This document shows, piece after piece, positions 1 through 7,197 of a DNA stretch of 37,291 nt. This DNA is from an uncultured Bacilli bacterium (GTDB lineage Bacteria; Bacillota_I; Bacilli_A; RF39; UBA660), in contig CAJUHL010000015.1 of NCBI GenBank assembly GCA_910586425.1, forward strand, positions 1 through 37,291, given 5' to 3'. Below the pieces are notes generated by a model. The model had not been told where the DNA came from. It made no database searches and saw nothing but the letters and a program-made list of their open reading frames with translations. The translations under genes and the position numbers were made by a program. Within the stretch, counting starts at the first letter, position 1. Every line of letters starts with the position of its first letter.

Positions 1-672
1 ATTAAATCATCAACTTCATTACGTATATAGAATACCACATTATTATTGTTTTTTTCAATTATAATCTTTGAATCTTCTATATAATACTCTGTTTTTACAT
101 CATCAATTGTTTTAGAAACACGAATTCCATCTATATTATATTCACTAATCCTAAGTGCTGTATTCTTTTACTATATATTTCTACTGGAACACCTATGTAA
201 TCTAATATCATTACATAGTTTAATTTCAAAATCATTTGATAAATTCCTATAGAAATACCACTTAATTTAACAGTATTATTATGTGCAATGTCATCTCTAT
301 CATCTACTGCTTTGGAAACAGAATCAAATTCAATCATATTTCTATTAATATAAAATCTATTGGTTATTCCACCCGAAAACCTTAAAGCATCAAATTTCAT
401 ATCTATAGGATTATATACATTATTTCTAGAAATAAAAATACACCTTGGTGAACAAATAAATGAATCATCCTTATAGTAAATACTATTATTTATATAAAAA
501 ACAATATCAAATCCATCCACAGTAAATCCCCTGAACTCGTCAACAAATTTATATTCATTAAAAAACGTTTGATGATTATTTACCGATACCAATGTTAATT
601 TTTTTCTTCATATGTAAATGTGTAGTTTTCATCTTCATAACTTACGTATCCTTGTATATAAACTTTTCTCAT
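1..672 (-). pseudogene. RHS-repeat protein gene, frame-broken and cut by the window edge
   Basis: A good start (ATG at 672-670, preceded by GAAAGGAG) opens MRKVYIQGYVSYEDENYTF and stops after 25 codons at a run of seven A (599-605 on the plus strand). Adding one A there joins it to the open frame at 592-131. That frame in turn ends at a four-A run near 168-171, and adding one A joins it to a third frame running from 167 to the window edge. The third frame reads YNIDGIRVSKTIDDVKTEYY and then EKNNNNVVFYIRNEVDDL, the typical RHS/YD-repeat pattern of large surface or polymorphic-toxin proteins. The upstream part looks beta-strand-rich and was not recognised. Either the gene is decaying or two homopolymers are one base short in the assembly. 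The rest of the protein lies outside the window. Confidence 0.65.
131..592 (-). CDS. Middle fragment of the broken RHS-type gene
   Basis: This open frame of 153 residues begins at a TTG with no ribosome site of its own, so it is probably not translated independently. It contains beta-rich sequence such as FTVDGFDIVFYINN and FSGGITNRFYINRN, with no catalytic motif that I recognise. It is best read as the middle of the gene that starts at 672 and continues into the RHS repeats left of 168. A single-base insertion at each end would restore one continuous protein. Confidence 0.4.
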   Translation of the reverse strand: MVSVNNHQTFFNEYKFVDEFRGFTVDGFDIVFYINNSIYYKDDSFICSPRCIFISRNNVYNPIDMKFDALRFSGGITNRFYINRNMIEFDSVSKAVDDRDDIAHNNTVKLSGISIGIYQMILKLNYVMILDYIGVPVEIYSKRIQHLGLVNII

Positions 673-690
673 TAGTTTACTCCTTTCAAC

Positions 691-726
691 AAAAAAGATG
701 TCAACAAATTTATTTTTGATGACATC
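691..726 (-). terminator. Rho-independent terminator after secA
   Basis: On the minus strand GATGTCA (726-720) pairs with TGACATC (703-697) and is followed by a run of six T (696-691). It lies about 100 bases past the secA stop and just before the ribosome site of the RHS-type gene. Confidence 0.7.
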
Positions 727-823
727 CTTTAATTTCAATTGATTTTTTTCACATTTTATTTGATTGGTTGACAAACAATTAATTTGTTACCTTTTTGATT
801 TTTTACTTTTCTCTTATTTTACG

Positions 824-3316
824 CTACTTTCCGCAACAATTCTTATACTTCTTACCTGAACCACATGGGCATGGCTCATTGCGGCCAATCTTATTCACTT
901 GTTTAGGGGCTGCCTTTTTGGTTTTGCTACTATCATTTACTGCTTCCCCTTTTGCAACCTGTTTTCTTTCAATGTTTTGGCGAATCTCTGCCTTCATTAA
1001 AAACATTGTTGTTTCTTTATCAATATTGCTTAATAAATTTTCGTATAAATCAAATCCTTCTGTTTTATAAGCACGTAATGGATTTTCTTGCGCATACCCC
1101 CTCAAATGAATTCCTTCTCTTAAATGTGCCATAGTATTGATATGATTCATCCAATGAGTATCGATCACACGTAATGCGATTGCTTTTTCGAATTCTTTTG
1201 TTACATCTTCTGGAACTTCTTTTAGTTTTTCTTCATATTCACTAATTAATAGATTATATATATAATCTATTATCTGATCTGTAGATTTTTCTTGTAAATC
1301 AATCACTGTTAATTTTCTTTTTAATAGATGTTCATTTACAAATTCTAAAATTTCACTATTATCCTTTTCTGTTAAAAAACCTTCTGGTGCGATATGGCTA
1401 TCAATCAAATCTGCTACAAAATTTTGGAATGTCTCTAGTATACGTTCATGAATAGAATCTGCATCTAGTATTTCATTTCTTTTTTGGTATATATATTCCC
1501 TTTGTTGATTAATCACATCATCATATTCCAATAGTGTTTTACGGATATCAAAGTTGTTTCCTTCTACTCTTTTTTGAGCAGATTCAATCGAACCTGACAG
1601 CATTTTATTTCGAATCGACATATCCTCGCTAAACCCAACTCGAGCCAATAATGCTTTTGCACGATCGGTACCAAACCGTACCATTAAATCGTCTTCAAAA
1701 GACACGCAAAATTGAGAAAATCCTGGATCACCCTGACGCCCAGAACGACCTCGCAACTGATTATCAATTCTTCTAGATTCATGACGTTCTGTTCCGATGA
1801 CACAAAGTCCCCCTAATTCTTTAACACCTTCACCTAATTTAATATCAGTACCACGACCTGCCATATTGGTTGCAATAGTAACAGAACCTTTTTCACCTGC
1901 TTTGGAAATGATTTCTGCTTCTCTAGCATGGTTTTTGGCATTTAAAACTTCATGTGGAACATGTTCTTTTTTTAGCATGCTACTTATCAGTTCACTAGTT
2001 TCTACGGCAATCGTACCAACCAATATGGGTTGGCCTTTTTGATATCTTTCTTTAATTTCCTCTACAATTGCTTTATATTTACCTTTTTTGGTTGCAAAAA
2101 TTAAATCTCCATAATCCACTCTTGCAACAGGTTTATTGGTTGGAATGGTAATTACATACATATTGTAAATTTCTCTAAATTCTTCTTCTTCTGTTTTTGC
2201 AGTTCCTGTCATACCTGCTAATTTATGATACATTCTAAATAAGTTTTGGAATGTAATAGTGGCAAGGGTTCTTGTTTCTTGTTCAATTTCCACGCCCTCT
2301 TTGGCTTCAATGGCTTGATGTAATCCATCAGAATATGCTCTACCAGCCATTAAACGTCCTGTAAAAGAATCTACAATGACTATTTTTCCATCATTTACAA
2401 CATAGTCAAAATCTCTTTTCATTGCATAGTTTGCTTTTAAAGCTTGGTTAATATAATGTACTAAAGTTGTATTATTGATATCATATAAGTTATCTACTTT
2501 AAAATAGGATTCTCCTTCTTTAATTCCTTTTTCGTCTAAAGTAACTGATTTATTTTTTTCATCATAAATATAGCCATCATTTTCTTTTAATTTTTTTGCA
2601 AAACGATCCGCGTCAATATATAAATTTGCAGATTCCATATATCCACCTGAAATAATTAAAGGTGTTCTAGCTTCATCTACCAATACAGAATCGACTTCAT
2701 CCACGATTGCAAAATTAAGGGGACGTGCTACACGGTCTGTTGCTCTTACAACCATATTGTCTCTTAAATAGTCAAATCCGAGTTCATTATTTGTGGTATA
2801 CATAATATCGCAGGCATATGCTTCTCTTTTTTCCTTTTGTGTAAGTTCTCTTAAGTTCACACCCACTGTAAGTCCTAAAAAGCGATAAATATTTCCCATC
2901 CAATTCGCATCACGTGTTGCTAGATATTCGTTTACTGTAATGATATGAACCCCTTCTTTAGTTAAGGCATTCAAGTACGCAGGCATAGTAGATGTTAAAG
3001 TCTTTCCTTCACCTGTTTTCATTTCAGCAATGTTTCCATAATGAATGGCAAGCCCCCCCAAAATTTGAACATAGTAAGGTTTTTCTCCAATCACACGATA
3101 TGCTGCTTCTCTTGCAACTGCAAATGCCTCTTCTTTGATTTCTTCTAATGTTTCTCCTTCAGTTAATCTCTGTCTTAACTCTTCTGTTTTATTTTTCAAT
3201 TCTTCATCGCTTAATTTTTCAATGACAGGTTCTAATTCCATTATTTTATCTGCGATTGTTTTAAATTTTTCTAATTCTTTATATTCATGATCAAATATTC
3301 TTTTTAAGAATTTCAT
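824..3316 (-). CDS. secA: Preprotein translocase ATPase SecA
   Basis: SecA is the cytosolic ATPase that drives unfolded preproteins through the SecYEG channel. The 830-residue length is normal for a Firmicute SecA. Visible motifs: Walker A MKTGEGKT at residues 99-106; the DEAD-box-like VDEVDSVLVDEARTPLI; the conserved SFTGRLMAGRAYSDGLHQAI block; the second-motor-domain ATNMAGRGTDI and GRSGRQGDPG; and a C-terminal zinc-binding SEC-C tail IGRNEPCPCGSGKKYKNCC used for SecB/ribosome contact. The ATG at 3316 has GAAAGGA upstream. hpf lies just upstream on the same strand but has its own terminator. In Bacillus prfB follows secA; here a broken RHS gene is found instead. Confidence 0.98.
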   Translation of the reverse strand: MKFLKRIFDHEYKELEKFKTIADKIMELEPVIEKLSDEELKNKTEELRQRLTEGETLEEIKEEAFAVAREAAYRVIGEKPYYVQILGGLAIHYGNIAEMKTGEGKTLTSTMPAYLNALTKEGVHIITVNEYLATRDANWMGNIYRFLGLTVGVNLRELTQKEKREAYACDIMYTTNNELGFDYLRDNMVVRATDRVARPLNFAIVDEVDSVLVDEARTPLIISGGYMESANLYIDADRFAKKLKENDGYIYDEKNKSVTLDEKGIKEGESYFKVDNLYDINNTTLVHYINQALKANYAMKRDFDYVVNDGKIVIVDSFTGRLMAGRAYSDGLHQAIEAKEGVEIEQETRTLATITFQNLFRMYHKLAGMTGTAKTEEEEFREIYNMYVITIPTNKPVARVDYGDLIFATKKGKYKAIVEEIKERYQKGQPILVGTIAVETSELISSMLKKEHVPHEVLNAKNHAREAEIISKAGEKGSVTIATNMAGRGTDIKLGEGVKELGGLCVIGTERHESRRIDNQLRGRSGRQGDPGFSQFCVSFEDDLMVRFGTDRAKALLARVGFSEDMSIRNKMLSGSIESAQKRVEGNNFDIRKTLLEYDDVINQQREYIYQKRNEILDADSIHERILETFQNFVADLIDSHIAPEGFLTEKDNSEILEFVNEHLLKRKLTVIDLQEKSTDQIIDYIYNLLISEYEEKLKEVPEDVTKEFEKAIALRVIDTHWMNHINTMAHLREGIHLRGYAQENPLRAYKTEGFDLYENLLSNIDKETTMFLMKAEIRQNIERKQVAKGEAVNDSSKTKKAAPKQVNKIGRNEPCPCGSGKKYKNCCGK

Positions 3317-3346
3317 GTAATCAATCCTTTCTTTTACTTACAATAT

Positions 3347-3355
3347 ATTGTATCA
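3347..3355 (-). promoter_or_regulatory. Extended -10 promoter of secA
   Basis: On the minus strand TGATACAAT (TG-n-TACAAT) lies about 30 bases before the secA start. No convincing -35 box is seen, as often occurs with extended -10 promoters. Confidence 0.45.
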
Positions 3356-3420
3356 AATAATTGTTATAATAGAAAGCTTTTTTATCGATTTCTTTTATTT
3401 CCAATGTTAGTAAATGCATC

Positions 3421-3444
3421 AAAAAATCCAACTATGTTGGATTT
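3421..3444 (-). terminator. Terminator after hpf
   Basis: AAATCCAAC, loop ATA, GTTGGATTT on the minus strand, running into T residues at 3426-3421. A perfect nine-pair stem 5 bases past the hpf stop. Confidence 0.85.
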
Positions 3445-3448
3445 GATC

Positions 3449-3979
3449 CTATTGCAGTTCAATTAAGCCAAAATTTCCATCTTTTCTTCTATATATAACA
3501 GCAATACTATTTGTCTGTGAATCTTTAAAAATAAAGAAATCATGTCCTAATAAATTCATTTGTAACATTGCCTCTTCTTCACTCATTGGTTTGGCATCAA
3601 ATGTTTTTCGTTTTACAATTGTTTCTTCTATTTCTTCTTCTGCATTCACAGTAAAATCACTAAATGCTACTACTGCTTCTTTGTTATTTTTATGATGCAT
3701 TCTTGTTTTATTTTTTCGAATTTGTCTTTCTAGTTTATCTGATACGATATCAATTGCTACATACAAATCTTTATCTCTTTCTTCCGCACGTAATACTACT
3801 TTTCTAATTGGAATAGTCACTTCAATAATTTGGTCAATTCCACTCATTCTAACAACTACATTCGCACTTATTTGTTCTGGATTTTCAAAGTATTTATCCA
3901 GCCTTCTTAATTTTTCCTCGATGTAAGATTTGATTGCGTCGGTAATTTCTATCTTATTACCACGAATATGAAACGTCAT
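3449..3979 (-). CDS. hpf: Long-form ribosome hibernation promoting factor
   Basis: Long HPF joins 70S ribosomes into inactive 100S dimers in stationary phase or stress. The 176 residues carry the two expected parts. The N-terminal HPF/RaiA fold (about 1-100) starts MTFHIRGNKIEITDAIKSYI and includes basic KLERQIRKNKTRM. The C-terminal dimerisation domain (about 120-176) contains KPMSEEEAMLQMNLLGHDFF and ends IYRRKDGNFGLIE, matching the long (YvyD-type) form rather than the short enterobacterial one. The ATG at 3979 follows AGAAGGGA. It has its own promoter and terminator, so it is probably monocistronic. The hpf-secA order is common in Firmicutes. Confidence 0.96.
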   Translation of the reverse strand: MTFHIRGNKIEITDAIKSYIEEKLRRLDKYFENPEQISANVVVRMSGIDQIIEVTIPIRKVVLRAEERDKDLYVAIDIVSDKLERQIRKNKTRMHHKNNKEAVVAFSDFTVNAEEEIEETIVKRKTFDAKPMSEEEAMLQMNLLGHDFFIFKDSQTNSIAVIYRRKDGNFGLIELQ

Positions 3980-4001
3980 ATCATCATTCCCTTCTATTTA
4001 T

Positions 4002-4010
4002 AGTATATCA
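4002..4010 (-). promoter_or_regulatory. Extended -10 promoter of hpf
   Basis: TGATATACT on the minus strand (TG-n-TATACT), about 23 bases ahead of the hpf start. The -35 region is poor. Confidence 0.45.
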
Positions 4011-4054
4011 TACTGGTTTTAAAAATAATAGCAGCTGGCATAATTTTAGGGAAC

Positions 4055-4079
4055 AAAAAAACTACTATACCAAAGTAGT
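4055..4079 (-). terminator. Terminator overlapping the cold-shock gene stop
   Basis: On the minus strand ACTACT (4079-4074) pairs with AGTAGT (4066-4061) around a seven-base loop, followed by six T (4060-4055). The gene's TAG stop (4067-4065) lies inside the hairpin. Confidence 0.75.
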
Positions 4080-4277
4080 CTTGATTTCTACAACATTCTT
4101 TGCCTGTAAACCTTTGTCAGTTCTTACAAGTTCAAATTCGACATATTGACCCTCAACTAAGGTCTTATATCCCTCTGATAAAATAGAAGAATAGTGAACA
4201 AAGATATCTTCGCCTTCATTATATTCAATAAATCCGAAGCCCTTTTCATTATTAAACCATTTAACCTTACCGCGCAT
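4065..4277 (-). CDS. csp: Cold-shock domain protein
   Basis: A 70-residue single cold-shock domain (OB fold) that binds single-stranded RNA/DNA and acts as an RNA chaperone. Both nucleic-acid-binding motifs are intact: RNP1-like KGFGFIEY and RNP2-like DIFVHYSSI; the protein opens [18 protein letters not shown] chose the ATG at 4277 because GGGAG lies eight bases upstream; an in-frame TTG two codons earlier sits on top of the ribosome site. A clear sigma-A promoter precedes it and a hairpin follows, so it is monocistronic. The leader is short (about 35 bases), without the long structured 5' leader of E. coli cspA. Confidence 0.96.
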   Translation of the reverse strand: MRGKVKWFNNEKGFGFIEYNEGEDIFVHYSSILSEGYKTLVEGQYVEFELVRTDKGLQAKNVVEIKTTLV

Positions 4278-4317
4278 ACTCAAATCTCCCTTCTAGCATA
4301 TTTGTGCTTACAATATA

Positions 4318-4346
4318 AATATACTGTTTCCAAGATGCCAGTTCAA
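4318..4346 (-). promoter_or_regulatory. Sigma-A promoter of the cold-shock gene
   Basis: On the minus strand TTGAAC (4346-4341), a 17-base spacer, then TATATT (4323-4318). The inferred start of transcription is near 4311. Confidence 0.7.
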
Positions 4347-4458
4347 CTTATTTCAAACCCAAAATGTCGACATTATTTTTCTTGAAACATAGGTATTGTA
4401 TGAAAGGCACGACTTTATGTTATCAAATATGAAATATCGGAACAATCAAATTCACTAA

Positions 4459-4576
4459 TTTGGTATTCTTTTTGGTACAAATTGTTTGTCATAGAATGTT
4501 TCATTCTTTCTATTTCCGATTAGGGTATTTGCAAAAACGATTAATACAAATTTTGAATTTTTGCAATTTTATAGTG
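4459..4576 (+). promoter_or_regulatory. Candidate agrB control region
   Basis: The direct repeat TTTGGTA (4459-4465, 4471-4477) and the later TATAGT (4571-4576) are candidates for activator binding and -10 elements. LytTR regulators such as AgrA bind spaced direct repeats at promoters with weak -35 boxes, which fits in kind. The repeat spacing (12 bases) is not the staphylococcal 21, so the link to AgrA is a guess. Confidence 0.25.
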
Positions 4577-4606
4577 GTAAGCTTAAAGCAAGGTAGGGAG
4601 GTTGCT

Positions 4607-5233
4607 ATGAAGAAGAGATTTCTAAAGTATTCACTCCAAGTAATTAAAAAATATCATCCTGAATATGATGATATTAAAATGGATGAAATGCGTTATGGGT
4701 TAGAGGGATTTTATCTGACAATTACCAAGGCAGTTATTATTTTTACAATTGCAATTTTACTTCATATTTTTTGGGAAATGATATTAATGTTGATATTTTT
4801 CAATGTATTAAGAAAAAGTGGTTTTGGCTTACATGCAAGTAAAAGTTGGATTTGCCTCGCTTCTTCTACAGCTGTTTTTATCTTATTACCAGTGGTGGCA
4901 AAGTTCATTGTGTTCCCTATTTATATCAAATTTATTTTAGGTATTCTTGCGATTATGCTCATATATCGTTATGCACCTGCGGATACAATAAAACATCCTT
5001 TGATTCATGCAGATAGAAGAAAAAGATATAAATACATTACAACACTCCATTGTATTATTTTAGTCATAATACTACTATGTGTTCGAAATGAAATATTATC
5101 AAATTTAATATTATTCGGTATTTATAATGAAATTGTACTAATTTTACCAATTACTTATAAAATTTTCCATTTAAGTTATGATAATTATAAAAATTATCTC
5201 AAAACAAATGAAACAGAGTTAAACATTTCATAA
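4607..5233 (+). CDS. agrB: AgrB peptide-processing membrane protease
   Basis: AgrB is a membrane cysteine endopeptidase that trims the C-terminal tail of AgrD and forms the thiolactone ring of the autoinducing peptide. The 208 residues carry the family's catalytic pair with the usual spacing of seven: His76 in GFGLHAS and Cys83 in SWIC, matching His77/Cys84 of Staphylococcus aureus. Several hydrophobic segments follow (about 41-66, 84-125, 147-185). The ATG at 4607 has AGGGAGG six bases upstream; the longer reading frame from 4460 has no ribosome site. It is the first gene of a plus-strand unit with three agrD copies. A decayed copy of its last ~100 bases reappears before the third agrD. Confidence 0.93.
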   Translation: MKKRFLKYSLQVIKKYHPEYDDIKMDEMRYGLEGFYLTITKAVIIFTIAILLHIFWEMILMLIFFNVLRKSGFGLHASKSWICLASSTAVFILLPVVAKFIVFPIYIKFILGILAIMLIYRYAPADTIKHPLIHADRRKRYKYITTLHCIILVIILLCVRNEILSNLILFGIYNEIVLILPITYKIFHLSYDNYKNYLKTNETELNIS

Positions 5234-5261
5234 TGTTTAATATAGAATAAGGAGGAAAATT

Positions 5262-5384
5262 ATGTCAAGATTATTTTCAAAGGTTTTTACCATGATTGCT
5301 AGTTTAGGAGCAGGGGCTACTACTGGATGTTATAGTTGGTTTTTAGACAAACCAGAAATGCCAAAAAGTTTAATTGAAAAATAA
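5262..5384 (+). CDS. agrD: AgrD autoinducing pro-peptide, copy 1
   Basis: A 40-residue pro-peptide with the AgrD plan. It has an amphipathic N-terminal helix (MSRLFSKVFTMIASLGAGA), a signal core TTGCYSWFL with the ring-forming Cys23, and a charged C-terminal tail DKPEMPKSLIEK that AgrB would remove. The tail closely resembles staphylococcal (DEPEVPEEL) and clostridial AgrD tails. The ribosome site AAGGAGG is strong. It starts 28 bases after the agrB stop, so it is surely co-transcribed. Relative to copies 2 and 3 it lacks one Ala before TTG and differs at V8, M11, K30 and inside the ring. The exact peptide released is not predictable from sequence. Confidence 0.9.
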   Translation: MSRLFSKVFTMIASLGAGATTGCYSWFLDKPEMPKSLIEK

Positions 5385-5469
5385 GCTATTAATTTATTTC
5401 ATATTGTTAGAAATTATTTCAAAACAGTTAAATATTTTATAATGTTACTATAGAAAAAGGAGAAAAATT

Positions 5470-5595
5470 ATGTCAAGATTATTTTCAAAGATTTTTACCG
5501 CAATTGCTAGTTTAGGAGCAGGTGCTGCTACTACTGGTTGCTATGTTATTTGGTTAGATGAACCAGAAATGCCAAAAAGCTTAATTGAAAAATAA
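5470..5595 (+). CDS. agrD: AgrD autoinducing pro-peptide, copy 2
   Basis: A 41-residue AgrD: helix MSRLFSKIFTAIASLGAGAA, core TTGCYVIWL with Cys24, tail DEPEMPKSLIEK. It has its own ribosome site (AAAAAGGAG). It is identical to copy 3 except for residues 28-29 (Trp-Leu here, Phe-Ile there), both in the predicted signal. The 85-base spacer before it resembles a shortened version of the agrB tail plus leader found before copies 1 and 3. It is too short for most automatic gene callers. Confidence 0.9.
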   Translation: MSRLFSKIFTAIASLGAGAATTGCYVIWLDEPEMPKSLIEK

Positions 5596-5602
5596 AATAT
5601 TA

Positions 5603-5738
5603 ACTAAAATTGTATTAATTTTACCAATTACTTATAAATTTTACATTTATATTATGATAACTAAAAATTATCTGAAAGCAAATGAAACAGAGTTAAACAT
5701 TTTATAATGTTTAATATAGAATAAGGAGGAGGGGAATT
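5603..5738 (+). repeat. Decayed copy of the agrB 3' end plus agrD leader
   Basis: From about 5606 the sequence repeats 5129-5261 almost base for base. It has the same run of agrB codons around TTTTACCAATTACTTATAAA, then AAATGAAACAGAGTTAAACATT and TATAATGTTTAATATAGAATAAGGAGG. Small deletions break the reading frame. This shows that the duplicated unit was the end of agrB together with agrD, not agrD alone. The spacer 5385-5469 is a shorter, more eroded relic of the same block. Confidence 0.85.
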
Positions 5739-5864
5739 ATGTCAAGATTATTTTCAAAGATTTTCACTGCGATTGCTAGTTTAGGAGCAGGTGCTGCTAC
5801 TACTGGTTGCTATGTTATTTTTATTGATGAACCAGAAATGCCAAAAAGTTTAATCGAAAAATAA
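5739..5864 (+). CDS. agrD: AgrD autoinducing pro-peptide, copy 3
   Basis: A 41-residue AgrD: helix MSRLFSKIFTAIASLGAGAA, core TTGCYVIFI with Cys24, tail DEPEMPKSLIEK. The ribosome site AAGGAGGAGGGG is the strongest of the three. It is the last gene of the agrBDDD unit, and its stop runs into the hairpin shared with agrC. It differs from copy 2 by two residues, both in the ring. Whether it acts as agonist, antagonist or signal for another receptor cannot be told from sequence. Confidence 0.9.
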   Translation: MSRLFSKIFTAIASLGAGAATTGCYVIFIDEPEMPKSLIEK

Positions 5865-5890
5865 AAAACGGAATTTGTCCCGTTTTTTAT
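5863..5890. terminator. Bidirectional terminator between agrBDDD and agrCA
   Basis: AAAAAACGG (5863-5871) pairs with CCGTTTTTT (5880-5888) around an eight-base loop. It ends the plus-strand agrBDDD unit with a T run and, read on the minus strand, also has a T run after agrC, whose stop (5889-5887) lies within it. Confidence 0.8.
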
Positions 5891-7197
5891 TTTTTTTTCT
5901 TAACAATCAATTTTTGAACAAAATAGATTCCATTGATTTCTCTTTTTTGCTCTAAATGATTATTTTTATTCATAATATCTCTTACCAAAGCAAGTCCATA
6001 ACCTTTCCCCTTACCTTTTGTGGAAAAGCCAGCACTATCAATACTATCGACATCAACAGACCCTGCATAAGTATTAGAAAAAGAAAATATAACATCCCCT
6101 TTTCCCAACTCTGCTTCAATAATGATGTATTTTTTATTGGCATGTATGGACGCCTCTATTGCATTGTCAATATAAACACCTATGACACGACTTACATCAC
6201 GTAAATATTTATCACATGTTTCCCATACCTCTTGATTTTCTAGATCTTGACTAATATCAATATAAACCTCAATATTTTTTTCTTGCATTTGAGATATTTT
6301 ATAATAAATCAACCCTTTTAATCCACCAGAGGGAATATTATTCAATTTTGTTAACCAATTATAGTTAATATCTTTATTACTAATATCCAATAACTCATTA
6401 ATATAATCAATTGCCTTTTTATTTGTTTTATTAATAAGTCCTCTCAATATGATTAATTGATTTTTAAATTCGTGTAAATCCTTACTTTTTTCAATTATTA
6501 ACTTTTCATATGCTTGAACATGCCCTAAAAGCTTATCATATTGATGTGCTAATTTATTTTTATCACTATTTTCTTTAAGATATAATATAACAAAAATTAA
6601 TATGCATACAATAAATGAATGAATTACCATAAGATTAGAAAAGGAATCCCATTCCAATATACTTTGCTTAAATAATATTGATAAGCCAATAATTACTAAT
6701 ATAGATAAGAATGAGTTTTTAAATGCTTTATTATCAGTAGACCATTTTATTATTCCCTTTAAAAATAAATTTATTTTCCTATTTGCTAGTAATAAGGTAG
6801 TAAATAGCTTATATATGAAATTACCTAAAAAAATAATTTTGACATTTGTCGTTTCAACAAAATTAATATGAAACAAACAAGATGAAAAAATACCTACAAT
6901 TACTTCACTAATTGAAAAAATAAAAAATAAAAGCAAAACTATCATTGTTGACTTTGAAAGCGATGTTTTATAGGATATAAATAATATTAAAATACAACAC
7001 AAGTTTATAATAATTGGTCTTATTACAGTTATGCCTTGCATAATAACATAACAATTTATTAACGAAAACAAAACACTAAAAAAAACTGACTTTTTATTAA
7101 AAAACTTTTCATTGCTATTTGATAATTTTAAAAATAGATAACAGTATAATAGGTTATTTATAATCCCTATTATAAACCAACTAATTGATACTGACAA
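5887..7197 (-). CDS. agrC: AgrC-type sensor histidine kinase
   Basis: The receptor kinase that would sense the AgrD-derived peptides. In its 436 residues the first ~205 form about six to seven hydrophobic segments, as in the AgrC sensor. A coiled DHp region follows with His242 in LHEFKNQL as the likely phosphoacceptor. The C-terminal HATPase_c_5 (GHKL, HPK10 class) domain has N-box IDNAIEAS (343-350) and G-box KGKGKGYGLALV (394-405). The start is a TTG overlapping agrA by 17 bases, with GAAGGA just upstream, so the two are translationally coupled. It is transcribed towards agrBDDD, not with it. Confidence 0.9.
   Translation of the reverse strand: MSVSISWFIIGIINNLLYCYLFLKLSNSNEKFFNKKSVFFSVLFSLINCYVIMQGITVIRPIIINLCCILILFISYKTSLSKSTMIVLLLFFIFSISEVIVGIFSSCLFHINFVETTNVKIIFLGNFIYKLFTTLLLANRKINLFLKGIIKWSTDNKAFKNSFLSILVIIGLSILFKQSILEWDSFSNLMVIHSFIVCILIFVILYLKENSDKNKLAHQYDKLLGHVQAYEKLIIEKSKDLHEFKNQLIILRGLINKTNKKAIDYINELLDISNKDINYNWLTKLNNIPSGGLKGLIYYKISQMQEKNIEVYIDISQDLENQEVWETCDKYLRDVSRVIGVYIDNAIEASIHANKKYIIIEAELGKGDVIFSFSNTYAGSVDVDSIDSAGFSTKGKGKGYGLALVRDIMNKNNHLEQKREINGIYFVQKLIVKKKK

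Larger units (their letters stand above)
4278..4606. other. Divergent intergenic region between csp and agrB
   Basis: About 330 bases without a gene. The left part holds the csp promoter and leader. The right part must hold the agrB promoter. There, two TTTGGTA copies occur at 4459-4465 and 4471-4477 (12 bases apart), and a TATAGT at 4571-4576 is the best -10 candidate, without a recognisable -35. An open frame runs through 4460-4606 into agrB, but it lacks a ribosome site and AgrB family members do not have this extension. Confidence 0.5.

Noticed and set aside
3052..3058. Run of seven C in secA as a phase-variation tract
   Set aside because: It encodes the conserved LGGLA of SecA in frame, and an essential gene would not be switched.
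4460..4606. Possible 49-residue N-terminal extension of AgrB
   Set aside because: No ribosome site at 4460, a strong one at 4607, and AgrB proteins are about 190-210 residues with the catalytic His near position 76.
5424..5432. ACAGTTAAA resembling the staphylococcal AgrA site
   Set aside because: It is a single copy, inside the eroded spacer before agrD copy 2, and aligns with ...ACAGAGTTAAAC of the agrB tail, so it is explained as duplication debris.
5129..5864. CRISPR-like or mobile repeat array in the agr region
   Set aside because: The repeats are agrD genes and agrB tails; units are about 210-270 bases, without short direct repeats or a transposase.
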